From assembly GCF_029836165.1 (NCBI RefSeq), contig NZ_JAOEBG010000019.1:58233-122232 (forward strand): a stretch of 64,000 nt of DNA. Reading direction: 5' to 3'. Below, piece by piece: positions 44,233 through 52,714 of the stretch. The position numbers and the translations under genes were made by a program. This stretch comes from Pseudomonas sp. GD04091 (GTDB lineage: Bacteria > Pseudomonadota > Gammaproteobacteria > Pseudomonadales > Pseudomonadaceae). The notes under the pieces are model-generated. The model saw nothing but the letters and a program-made list of their open reading frames with translations, was not told where the DNA came from and did not search any database. Within the stretch, counting starts at the first letter, position 1, and the number at the start of each line of letters is the position of its first letter.

Positions 44233-46416
44233 TCAGATAGCTTCGAGCTTGGCGTAACCCAACATCAGCCACTTGCTGCCTTCGGAGAAGTTCACCTGCA
44301 CCCGCGCCTGGGCGCCGGAGCCCTCGAAGTTGAGGATCACGCCTTCGCCGAACACCGCATGCTGCACCCGCTGGCCAAGACTGAAGGCGGTCTGCGGGAT
44401 GCTGGCGTTGGCGAACAGGCTGCTGGCCGGCGCCTTGGCGCCGCCGAACGGGCGGCTGACGGTGTTCGACAGGCGCACTTCCTGCACCAGTCCGGCCGGA
44501 ATCTCCCGCACGAAACGCGACACCTTGTTGTAGGTTTCGCTGCCGTACAGGCGGCGGGTTTCGGCGTAGGTCATGACCAGCTGGCGCATGGCGCGGGTGA
44601 TGCCCACATAGGCCAGGCGGCGCTCCTCTTCAAGGCGCCCGGGCTCCTCCAGGCTCATCTTGTGCGGGAACAGGCCTTCTTCCATGCCCACCAGGAACAC
44701 ATAGGGGAACTCCAGGCCCTTGGCGCTGTGCAAGGTCATCAGCTGGATGCTGTCCTCGTGCTCGTCGGCCTGGGTATCGCCGGCCTCCAGCGAGGCGTGG
44801 CCGAGGAAGGCCGACAACGGCGACAGATCGGCATCCTCGTCGCTGGTCTCGAAGTTGCGTGCCGCGCTGACCAGTTCCTCGAGGTTTTCCACCCGGGCCT
44901 GGCCTTTCTCGCCCTTTTCTTCCTGGTGATAGATGATCAGCCCGGACTGTTCGATGACCGTCTGGGTCATCAGGTGCAGGGGCATGTCCAGCACCTTGGC
45001 GGCCAGGTTCTCGATCAACTCGATGAACGCGCCCAGCGCGCTGGCGGCGCGACCCTTGAGGGCCTTGGCGGCCAGCAGTTGGCACATGGCTTCCCACATC
45101 GACAGCTGGCTGTGACGGGCGTGCTCGCGGATGGCCTCGACGGTCTTCTCGCCAATGCCCCGTGGCGGCACGTTGATCACCCGCTCCAGGGCCGCGTCGT
45201 TGCCACGGCCTTCGAGTAGGCGCAGGTAAGCCATGGCGTTCTTGATCTCGGCGCGCTCGAAGAAGCGCTGGCCACCGTAGATGCGGTAGGGGACGCGTTC
45301 GCGCAGCAGGGCCTCTTCCAGCACCCGCGACTGGGCGTTGGAGCGGTACAGGATCGCGATCTCGTTACGTGCGCTGCCCTGTTTGACGATGCTTTCGATG
45401 GTCTCGACCACGTAGCGTGCTTCGTCGTGCTCGTTGTATGCGGCGTAGAGCGTGAGCGGCTCGCCTTCGCCCATGTCGGTCCACAGTTCCTTGCCCAGGC
45501 GCCCGCTGTTGTTGGCGATCAGGGCGTTGGCGGCCTTGAGGATACCGCCGGTGGAGCGGTAGTTCTGCTCCAGGCGGATCAGCTCGGCATCCGGGAAGTC
45601 GGCGGTGTACTGATGGATGTTCTCGATCTTGGCGCCGCGCCAGCCGTAGATCGACTGGTCGTCGTCGCCTACCGCCATCAGGCTGTCGCCTCCGCTAGCC
45701 AGCAGGCGCAGCCACGCGTACTGCACGGCGTTGGTGTCCTGGAACTCGTCCACCAGGATATGACGGAAGCGCCGTTGATAGTGCTTGAGCAGGTCTGGAT
45801 GGTCGCGCCACAGGTCCAGGGCGCGCAGCAGCAGCTCGGAGAAGTCGATGACCCCGGCGCGGTCGCAGGCCTGTTCGTAGGCTACATAGATGTCGCGCAT
45901 GGTGGCCAGGAACAGGTCGCCGCTGGCCTGGATGTGCCGCGGTCGCAGGCCTTCGTCCTTCTGGCCGTTGATGAACCACTGGACCTGGCGCGCGGGCCAC
46001 TTCTGCTCGTCCAGGCCCATCTCGCGGATCACCCGCTTGATCAGGCGCTGCTGGTCGTCGCTGTCGAGGATCTGGAAGTTCTGCGCCAGCCCCGCTTCCT
46101 GCCAGTGGGCGCGCAACAGGCGGTGGGCCAGGCCGTGGAAGGTGCCGACCCACATGCCGGCCGGGTTGATGCCCAGCAGTTGCTCGATACGCTGGCGCAT
46201 TTCCGCCGCGGCCTTGTTGGTGAACGTCACCGACAGGATCGAATGCGCCGAGGCCTGTTCGACCTGGATCAGCCAGGCGATACGGTGCACCAGCACACGG
46301 GTCTTGCCCGAGCCGGCGCCGGCCAGCACCAGTTGGCGCCCCACGGAGGCCGCTACGGCCTGGCGCTGGGCGTCGTTGAGGGAGTTCAGCAGGAGGGAGA
46401 GGTCGTCATTGTGCAT
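44233..46416 (-). CDS. uvrD: DNA helicase II (UvrD)
   Basis: UvrD is the SF1A 3'-5' helicase of nucleotide excision and mismatch repair. The 727-residue protein has motif I AGAGSGKTRVLVHR (about 30-43), motif Ia SVTFTNKAA, motif II LVDEFQDTN near 221-229, motif III VGDDDQSIYGWRGA near 245, motif V LMTLHSAKGLEFPYVF near 562 and motif VI RLAYVGITRAM near 605. The C-terminal tail ends in a Tudor-like stretch (VEHAVFGEGVIL..., WLMLGYAKLEAI) as in other UvrD proteins. Confidence 0.98.
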   Translation of the reverse strand: MHNDDLSLLLNSLNDAQRQAVAASVGRQLVLAGAGSGKTRVLVHRIAWLIQVEQASAHSILSVTFTNKAAAEMRQRIEQLLGINPAGMWVGTFHGLAHRLLRAHWQEAGLAQNFQILDSDDQQRLIKRVIREMGLDEQKWPARQVQWFINGQKDEGLRPRHIQASGDLFLATMRDIYVAYEQACDRAGVIDFSELLLRALDLWRDHPDLLKHYQRRFRHILVDEFQDTNAVQYAWLRLLASGGDSLMAVGDDDQSIYGWRGAKIENIHQYTADFPDAELIRLEQNYRSTGGILKAANALIANNSGRLGKELWTDMGEGEPLTLYAAYNEHDEARYVVETIESIVKQGSARNEIAILYRSNAQSRVLEEALLRERVPYRIYGGQRFFERAEIKNAMAYLRLLEGRGNDAALERVINVPPRGIGEKTVEAIREHARHSQLSMWEAMCQLLAAKALKGRAASALGAFIELIENLAAKVLDMPLHLMTQTVIEQSGLIIYHQEEKGEKGQARVENLEELVSAARNFETSDEDADLSPLSAFLGHASLEAGDTQADEHEDSIQLMTLHSAKGLEFPYVFLVGMEEGLFPHKMSLEEPGRLEEERRLAYVGITRAMRQLVMTYAETRRLYGSETYNKVSRFVREIPAGLVQEVRLSNTVSRPFGGAKAPASSLFANASIPQTAFSLGQRVQHAVFGEGVILNFEGSGAQARVQVNFSEGSKWLMLGYAKLEAI

Positions 46417-46655
46417 CCGGGCATTCTATGGGTGTGCGGGGGCAGGGGCAAACGCACGCGATGCAAATCGCCGAAGAGGCCTGCGACCATTCGTCGGTGA
46501 GATTACACAGGCAGCGTGGTTGAGCGGTCGCACTGCGACGGACGGGACATTTTCGAATTCATGACCTGGAGCAGTTTGGTCCGGCGCGACGCTTGTGTAT
46601 GCTCGCTGCACATTTGCGGTCAGCCATAACAAGAACTCGACAAGAATCCAGCCAT

Positions 46656-49532
46656 ATGACCCAGGATTGCACGGCGATCGACACATCGCCGCAGACGTCA
46701 CGGAGCGTTCGCAGGCAATTCGCCATGCAGCTTTCGATCGAACGTACTCGTCTGCTGTACCAGGGCTCCCTGCTGCCCACTCTGTTCATGTTGCTCAACG
46801 GCCTGCTTTGCGCCTGGTTGCTGTGGAGCCCTGCACGCTACCTGCTGGTTGGCGTATGGATGGCCTGGCTGCTGGCGCTGGTCGCCCTGCGGGTGATCCA
46901 GGTGGCGGCTTTCGAGGCGGCTGCGCCGGCCCGGCAGGCCAGGCCGGCCTGGCGGCGCATGTTCCTGCTGGGCTCGGCATTCAGCGGCTTCACGCTGGCC
47001 AGTGCGGCGATCGCGCTGACACCGGTAGACAACTTCGTGCAACAGGCGTGGGTCTTCGGCCTGCTCGGCGCGGCGGCACTGTCGGCCAGCGTGGCCTATG
47101 CAGTCAGCCTGACGGCGTTTCTCAGTTTCGCCGTGCCCTGTCTGCTGCCACCGATCGCTTTCCTGTTCTTCTACGATGCCGGGCAGCAGCGCGGGTGGGG
47201 CTGGCTGGGCCTGATCCTCCTGGGGGCGTTGATGGTGGTTGCCTGGCAGGTCAACCGCCTGATAGAGCGTGGGCTGCTGCGGCGCTTCCAGAACCAGGCA
47301 CTGATCGAGCACCTGCAGAGTGCCCAGCATCATGCCGAAGACCTCAACCACCAGCTCAGTGCCGAGGTGCGTCAGCGCCGCCGGGCCGAGGATGAACTGC
47401 GCCAGGCCCATGCAGGCCTCGAGCAGCGCGTGGCCCAGCGCAGCCACGAACTGGATCTGGCGAACCAGGCCTTGAGCAAGAGCGAGCAGCGCCTGGCCTT
47501 GGCCCTCGAAGCCAGCGAGCTGGGATTGTGGGACTGGAATCTGCACGACGACGAGGTCCACCACACCCAGCTGCATGCACTGTTCGGCATTGATGCCGAG
47601 CAGGTCCGTTCCGTACGGTCCGATCTCAAGCCACTGTTGCACCCCGAGGACCTGTCGTTGGTGCGGCGTACGCTGGTCGAGCACCTGAAAGGCCGGACCG
47701 AGGACTATCGGGTCGAATACCGGGTACGCCATGCCCAGGGCCACTGGTGCTGGATCGAGGATCGTGGCCGGGCGGTGGAGACCGATGCCGCTGGCAAGGT
47801 CGTGCGCATGCTCGGTACCCGACGGGACATCACTGCGCAAAAGGAGCAGGAAGAACAGCAGCGTCTGGCTGCCACGGTGTTCGAGGCCGCCAGCGAAGGT
47901 ATCGCCATCCTCGATGCTGGTTTCCAGCTGCTGGCGGTCAATCAGGCCTTCTGTGATGTCACAGGACATGGCCGTGCCGAGCTGATCGCCCGCAATGTCC
48001 TTGAGCTGCCCTGCAGTCGTGACGTACGACGCCACAGCCATGCCATCGATCAGGCGCTGGAGCAGCAGGGCCGCTGGCAGGGCGAGCTGGTGGAGGCGCG
48101 CAAGAACGGCGAGCTCTATCCCCAATGGCTGCAGCTCAACAGCGTGAGCGATGCGCAAGGCAGGATCGTCAATATCGTCGGTTTCTTCACCGACCTGTCG
48201 GCTCGCCGCGAGTCGGAGGAGCGTCTGCGCTACCTGGCCCACTACGACGACCTTACCGGGCTGGCCAACCGTGCCCTGTTCCGCCTGCGCTTGCACGAGG
48301 CGGCGCAGCGTGTGCGCCTGAACGGGCGCAACCTGGCGTTGCTGCATGTGGACCTGGATCGCTTCAAGCAGCTCAACGAGAGCCTCGGCCATGAGCTGGC
48401 CGACCAGTTGCTCAAGAAGATGGCCCAGCGCCTGGCCAATGCGGTGCCAGAGGCCGACACCGTGGCGCGTCTGTCGGGTGACGAGTTCGCCGTGCTGTTC
48501 GATGGCTACACCAACCTGTCGAGCCTGGTGCGGGTGTCCACGCGCCTGCTGGACAAGCTGCGGGTGCCCCAGCGGGTGGGCGGGCATGAGGTGGTGATCA
48601 GCGCTTCGGTGGGGATCAGCGTGCTGTCGGACGCCACCCTCGATGTGAATGCGCTGGTCAGCCAGGCCGACATGGCCAAGCAGCACGCCAAGCACCTGGG
48701 CGGTGACAATTTCCAGTTCTACACCGAAAGCCTGCGTGCCGGCACCCTGGAGCGCCTGCAGCTGGAAAACCAGCTGCGCAAGGCCATCGACGAGCGCCAG
48801 CTGCTGGTCTATTACCAGCCCAAGCTGTGTTTGCGCACAGGTCAGCTGCATGCGGCCGAGGCACTGGTGCGCTGGCAGCATCCTGAATGGGGCATGGTGC
48901 CGCCAGGCGAGTTCATCGGCCTGGCGGAGGAGACCGGGCTGATCGCGCCGATGGGCGAGTTCGTCCTGCGCCAGGCATGCTGGCAGGCGTGCGAGTGGCT
49001 TCGGCAGGGGGTGCAGATTCGCGTATCGGTCAACCTGTCGGTATATCAGTTGCGCCAGGGCAAGCTGGTCAGCCTGGTTCGCCAGGTATTGCAGGAGTCG
49101 GGGCTTGCGCCTCACCTGCTGGAGCTGGAACTGACCGAGAGTCAGTTGCTGGACAGCGTCGAGCACATCATCGCCACGTTCCAGCAGTTGCACGCGCTAG
49201 GGGTGAAACTGGCCATCGACGACTTCGGCACCGGTTACTCGTCCCTGAGTTATCTCAAGCGCTTTCCGGTCGATTACGTGAAGATCGACCAGACCTTCAT
49301 CCGCGGTCTGCTCGAAGGCAGCCAGGACGCCGCCATCACCCGGGCGATCATCGCCATGGCCAAGAGCTTGCAGCTCAAAGTGGTGGCCGAAGGGGTGGAA
49401 ACCCTGGAGCAACTGGCATTCCTGCGTGAGCATGGCTGCGACGAAGTCCAGGGCTATCTGATCAGCCGGCCGGTGGACGCGGTGGCGTTCCAGGCCTTGC
49501 TGGAACGGCCCATGAGGCACCTGATGGGCTGA
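46656..49532 (+). CDS. Membrane PAS-PAS-GGDEF-EAL protein (c-di-GMP turnover)
   Basis: A 958-residue signalling protein. Residues about 40-220 hold six or so membrane helices, then a coiled coil (about 225-285). Two PAS domains follow (about 290-405 and 410-525), then GGDEF (about 530-690) and EAL (about 700-950). The GGDEF site reads SGDEF, so cyclase activity is uncertain. The EAL site is intact: EALVRW, a conserved Asn in RVSVNLS, ELTES, DDFGTGYSSL, KIDQTFI, EGVET and QGYL. Net phosphodiesterase activity is the likeliest role. The ATG at 46656 has a poor ribosome site, and another in-frame ATG follows at 46722. The orthologue in P. aeruginosa lies beside uvrD too. Confidence 0.88.
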   Translation: MTQDCTAIDTSPQTSRSVRRQFAMQLSIERTRLLYQGSLLPTLFMLLNGLLCAWLLWSPARYLLVGVWMAWLLALVALRVIQVAAFEAAAPARQARPAWRRMFLLGSAFSGFTLASAAIALTPVDNFVQQAWVFGLLGAAALSASVAYAVSLTAFLSFAVPCLLPPIAFLFFYDAGQQRGWGWLGLILLGALMVVAWQVNRLIERGLLRRFQNQALIEHLQSAQHHAEDLNHQLSAEVRQRRRAEDELRQAHAGLEQRVAQRSHELDLANQALSKSEQRLALALEASELGLWDWNLHDDEVHHTQLHALFGIDAEQVRSVRSDLKPLLHPEDLSLVRRTLVEHLKGRTEDYRVEYRVRHAQGHWCWIEDRGRAVETDAAGKVVRMLGTRRDITAQKEQEEQQRLAATVFEAASEGIAILDAGFQLLAVNQAFCDVTGHGRAELIARNVLELPCSRDVRRHSHAIDQALEQQGRWQGELVEARKNGELYPQWLQLNSVSDAQGRIVNIVGFFTDLSARRESEERLRYLAHYDDLTGLANRALFRLRLHEAAQRVRLNGRNLALLHVDLDRFKQLNESLGHELADQLLKKMAQRLANAVPEADTVARLSGDEFAVLFDGYTNLSSLVRVSTRLLDKLRVPQRVGGHEVVISASVGISVLSDATLDVNALVSQADMAKQHAKHLGGDNFQFYTESLRAGTLERLQLENQLRKAIDERQLLVYYQPKLCLRTGQLHAAEALVRWQHPEWGMVPPGEFIGLAEETGLIAPMGEFVLRQACWQACEWLRQGVQIRVSVNLSVYQLRQGKLVSLVRQVLQESGLAPHLLELELTESQLLDSVEHIIATFQQLHALGVKLAIDDFGTGYSSLSYLKRFPVDYVKIDQTFIRGLLEGSQDAAITRAIIAMAKSLQLKVVAEGVETLEQLAFLREHGCDEVQGYLISRPVDAVAFQALLERPMRHLMG

Positions 49533-49547
49533 GCATGGGCCGCATGA

Positions 49548-49865
49548 TCAGTGGGTTTCGACGATGTTGGTGATGCTGGCGATCAGTTCGTCGTTGTAGA
49601 AGATGTCCACTTTCGGGATGTTGCTGTGATCGCCGGGCATTTCGAAGGTCACGGGTTTGCGGTCGAGAGCTTGCAGGTAGTTACCTGGCAGTTGCTGCGA
49701 TTCGAGATCCAGCGCCAGGGCGAAGGACTTGTCCTGAATGGCGCGTGGCTTGAGGGTTACCTGGAAGCCTGGGTGCGGGACGGTCACGGTGCCGTAGACG
49801 CGGAAGCCCATGTCTCCTGGCATCTTGTCGTTTTGTGCAACCCAGCCTTTGGTTTCGATGATCAT
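49548..49865 (-). CDS. Conserved hypothetical protein, beta-rich
   Basis: I do not recognise this 105-residue protein. It has no signal peptide or membrane segment. Alternating hydrophobic strands (FRVYGTVTVPHPGFQVTLKP, ALALDLESQQL, PVTFEMPG, KVDIFYNDELIASI) suggest a small all-beta domain. A purine-rich AAGGA lies 5 bases upstream of ATG 49865. It stands between an EAL protein and zwf, with both neighbours' ends nearby, and is probably monocistronic. The regular reading frame and ribosome site support a real gene. Confidence 0.75.
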   Translation of the reverse strand: MIIETKGWVAQNDKMPGDMGFRVYGTVTVPHPGFQVTLKPRAIQDKSFALALDLESQQLPGNYLQALDRKPVTFEMPGDHSNIPKVDIFYNDELIASITNIVETH

Positions 49866-49957
49866 TCCTTGGATCCTTCAATCAGGGGCGATGCGAAGTG
49901 CATCGCCGTGGATCCAATATTCGACCGCTCACCCTTTGCCTGGCAGCGGGAAGCCTT

Positions 49958-51415
49958 TCAGCTGTGCCAGTGCCTGCCTTGGTGCGCCAACAGGCTGTTG
50001 GCCTGCTCCGGGCCATTGCTGCCGGCCGGATAGGGGCGCGGGGCCTGGAAGTGCTCTTCCCAGCCTTGCAGGATCGGGTCGATCCAGGCCCATGCGGCCT
50101 CGACCTCGTCGCGGCGCATGAACAGCGTCGAGTCGCCTTCCAGCACGTCCAGCAGCAGGCGTTCGTAAGCCTCCCAGCGACGGGTCTGAGCGAACGCCTT
50201 GGCCAGGTTCAGGTCCAGTTCGACCGGCGCCAGACGCATGCCCTTGCCTGGGCTCTTGGTCATCATGCGCAGGCTGATGTGCTCATCCGGCTGCAGCTGG
50301 ATGAGCAACTGGTTGACCTGGCCGCCGTTGAACAGCTCGTGGGGCACGGGCTTGAACTGAATGACGATCTGCGAGGAACGTCGCGCCATGCGCTTGCCGG
50401 TGCGCAAATAGAACGGCACCCCGGCCCAGCGCCAGTTGTCGATCTGGGCCTGGACGGCGACGAAGGTCTCGGTGTCGCTGTCGTTGTCCACGTCCTTCTC
50501 GAAGTAGTAGGCCGGTACTTCCTGGCCACCGATCTTGCCGGCACCGTACTGGCCGCGCACGGTCTTGTCCTGCACGTCCTGGCCGGTGATGGGCTTGAGC
50601 GCGCGCAGGATCTTCACCTTTTCATCGCGTACCGCTTCGGCCTCGAACTGCGCCGGGGGCTCCATGGCCACCAGACAGAGCAGTTGCAGCAGGTGGTTCT
50701 GCAGCATGTCGCGGGTGGCGCCGGCGCGGTCGTAGTAGGCGCCGCGGTTTTCCACACCGAGGGTTTCGCAGACGCTGATCTGCACATGGTCGACCTGGCC
50801 GTTGCGCCACACCGGTTCCAGCAGGGCGTTGGCGAAACGCAGGGCCATGAGGTTCTGCACGGTCTCCTTGCCCAGGTAGTGGTCGATGCGAAATACCTGG
50901 GATTCGTCGAACACCGCGCCGATCGCTTCGTTGATCGCGGTGGCCGATTCCAGCGAGTGGCCGATGGGTTTTTCCAGGACGATGCGTGCCTCGCTGTCGG
51001 CCAGGCCGGCGATGCGCAGGTGGTTGGCGATGGGCACGAACAGCTTGGGCGCGGTGGCCAGGTAGTAGATGCGGGTCAGTCCGCCGGGCTCGCCCAGGTA
51101 GCGGGCCAGACGGCCGAAGTCGGCGCTCTGCGCGGCATCCATGGGGAAATAGTCCAGCCGGGCGGAAAAACGCTGCCACACGTCTTCGTCGAAGTCCTGG
51201 CGGGCGACCTGTGCCCGGCAATGGCGTTCGGCAAGCTTGAGGTAGTCGTTGCGCGGCAGGTTGCGCCGGGCCAGGGCGATGATCCGCACGGCGTTGTGCA
51301 GGCGGTCCTCGCGATACAGGTGGTAGAGCGCCGGCAGCAGCTTGTGCAGGGCCAGGTCGCCGGTGCCGCCGAAAACCAGGATGTCGCAAGGAATCGTCAA
51401 ACCACCGCTCTCCAC
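49958..51415 (-). CDS. zwf: Glucose-6-phosphate 1-dehydrogenase (zwf paralogue)
   Basis: Zwf oxidises glucose-6-phosphate to 6-phosphogluconolactone, feeding the Entner-Doudoroff and pentose-phosphate routes. The 485-residue protein starts at GTG 51415 (MESGGLTIPCDILVFGGTGDLA). It has the dinucleotide motif GGTGDLALHKL (about 16-26), the active-site RIDHYLGKE (about 172-180) and EKPIGHSL near 145. P. putida has several zwf copies and the main one is in the glucose-catabolic operon with edd/pgl. This copy stands alone opposite a HexR-like regulator. Cofactor preference cannot be read from the sequence. Confidence 0.94.
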   Translation of the reverse strand: MESGGLTIPCDILVFGGTGDLALHKLLPALYHLYREDRLHNAVRIIALARRNLPRNDYLKLAERHCRAQVARQDFDEDVWQRFSARLDYFPMDAAQSADFGRLARYLGEPGGLTRIYYLATAPKLFVPIANHLRIAGLADSEARIVLEKPIGHSLESATAINEAIGAVFDESQVFRIDHYLGKETVQNLMALRFANALLEPVWRNGQVDHVQISVCETLGVENRGAYYDRAGATRDMLQNHLLQLLCLVAMEPPAQFEAEAVRDEKVKILRALKPITGQDVQDKTVRGQYGAGKIGGQEVPAYYFEKDVDNDSDTETFVAVQAQIDNWRWAGVPFYLRTGKRMARRSSQIVIQFKPVPHELFNGGQVNQLLIQLQPDEHISLRMMTKSPGKGMRLAPVELDLNLAKAFAQTRRWEAYERLLLDVLEGDSTLFMRRDEVEAAWAWIDPILQGWEEHFQAPRPYPAGSNGPEQANSLLAHQGRHWHS

Positions 51416-51444
51416 GTTCGTTTAGCTGGGCGGGTTGGCAAGCA

Positions 51445-51459
51445 TGTAGTATAACTACA
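51445..51459. promoter_or_regulatory. HexR-type operator between zwf and the RpiR regulator
   Basis: TGTAGT (51445-51450) and ACTACA (51454-51459) form a perfect inverted repeat with a 3-bp centre. This is the layout of the gammaproteobacterial HexR box (TGTARTNNNAYTACA). It is 30 bp upstream of zwf and 45 bp upstream of the divergent regulator gene. Confidence 0.85.
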
Positions 51460-51503
51460 AGAAAGCTACATCCCGGCACGCCGATCATAACCGAGTCCAG
51501 CCC

Positions 51504-52370
51504 GTGAATCTGTTGCAACATATCGACCAATCGCGCCACCTGCTGCGCAAATCGGAACTGAAAGTGGCTGACCATGTGCTGCTCGATCCGGCTGCCGTCA
51601 TGCACAGCTCGATGGCCGATCTGGCGCACAGCGTGGGGATCAGCGAACCGACCATCGTGCGCTTCTGCCGGGCGATCGGTTGCTCGGGCTTCCAGGATCT
51701 CAAGCTCAAGTTGGCGCAAAGCCTGGCCGCCGGCGCCAGCTTTGGCCAGTTCGCGATCCATGAAGACGACTCGGTCGCCGACTACAGCCTGAAGATCTTC
51801 GACACCACCCTGCATACCCTGATGGAAGTGCGTGAGCACCTCGACCCTCAGGCTCTGCAGCAGGCGGTGACCGCCATGGCCCAGGCCCAGCGGGTGGAGT
51901 TCTATGGTTTCGGTGCCTCCGGTGCGGTGGCCGCGGATGCGCAACACAAGTTCTTCCGCCTGCTGCTCAGCGCCGCGGCGTATTCCGATCCGCACATGCA
52001 GGCGATGTCGGCGGTCACCCTGAAGCCAGGAGATGTAGCGGTTTGCATCTCGCAGTCGGGGCGCTCGAAGGATCTGCTGATCACCGCCAACCTGGTGCGT
52101 GAAAGCGGTGCCAACCTGATCACCCTGTGCCCGAGCCAGACGCCGCTGGCCGAGTTGTCGACGGTCAACCTGGCCATCGACGTGCACGAAGACACTGAAA
52201 TCTACACGCCGCTGACCTCGCGTATCGCCCACCTGGTGGTGATCGATGTGCTGGCCATGGGCGTGGCCATGGCCCGTGGGCCGAGCCTGGTCAACCACCT
52301 CAAGAGCGTGAAGCGCAGCTTGCGCAGCCTGCGTTTGTCGCCGAAGTCGATCAAGGCCACCGAAGACTGA
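51504..52370 (+). CDS. RpiR-family regulator, HexR paralogue
   Basis: HexR-type regulators bind a TGTA(A/G)T palindrome and release it on binding KDPG, a sugar-phosphate intermediate. The 288-residue protein has an N-terminal RpiR helix-turn-helix (about 1-75, SMADLAHSVGISEPTIVRFCRAIG-type) and a SIS domain (about 120-250, GFGASGAVAADAQHKFF, CISQSGRSKD). It is divergent from zwf with a HexR-type operator between them. The main hexR is probably with the glucose operon elsewhere, so this is a second copy; its ligand is inferred. Confidence 0.88.
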   Translation: MNLLQHIDQSRHLLRKSELKVADHVLLDPAAVMHSSMADLAHSVGISEPTIVRFCRAIGCSGFQDLKLKLAQSLAAGASFGQFAIHEDDSVADYSLKIFDTTLHTLMEVREHLDPQALQQAVTAMAQAQRVEFYGFGASGAVAADAQHKFFRLLLSAAAYSDPHMQAMSAVTLKPGDVAVCISQSGRSKDLLITANLVRESGANLITLCPSQTPLAELSTVNLAIDVHEDTEIYTPLTSRIAHLVVIDVLAMGVAMARGPSLVNHLKSVKRSLRSLRLSPKSIKATED

Positions 52371-52495
52371 GATCGGTTGCCCGCGAACAGGCTCACAGGC
52401 AGCGAAAATTCACGATTCTGTCACCATTCCAGCGCCAAACCGTAAAGCGCCAAGGCCAGTCTGAAACTCCCCGCATCCTATCTGGGAGACAGGCA

Positions 52496-52714
52496 ATGGC
52501 ACGTGATCACGACGGTTCGTTCCAACCTAACGCCAAGGCTCGCAAGCAGCAGGAAAAGGACCAGCGCCGGATGGAATTCCGTCGCGCCATCGAAAGCTAC
52601 TGCGACCAGCGCCAGCTGCTGCGCGATATCGCCGACTACCCCGACCTGCAAGACATCACGGTGTGGCAGGTATCGGCGGCAACTTCCCCGAGAAACGTTC
52701 CACAAGCGCGCTGA
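52496..52714 (+). CDS. Small PA3496-like protein
   Basis: The 72-residue protein is highly charged: KARKQQEKDQRRMEFRRAIE followed by SYCDQRQLLRDIADYPDLQD. It resembles the short PA3496-type proteins of pseudomonads, proposed to act in envelope integrity, in its Arg/Glu-rich helix and DYP motif. The match is by memory. ATG 52496 has GGGAG 10 bases upstream. The last 59 bp overlap the 3' end of the convergent LysR gene, and the C-terminal 20 residues look unconserved. Confidence 0.7.
   Translation: MARDHDGSFQPNAKARKQQEKDQRRMEFRRAIESYCDQRQLLRDIADYPDLQDITVWQVSAATSPRNVPQAR

Noticed and set aside
52496..52714. Treating the small gene as a shadow of the LysR gene
   Set aside because: Only its last 59 bp overlap. 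The first 160 bp are outside, with a ribosome site and a charged family-like sequence, so it was kept as a gene.
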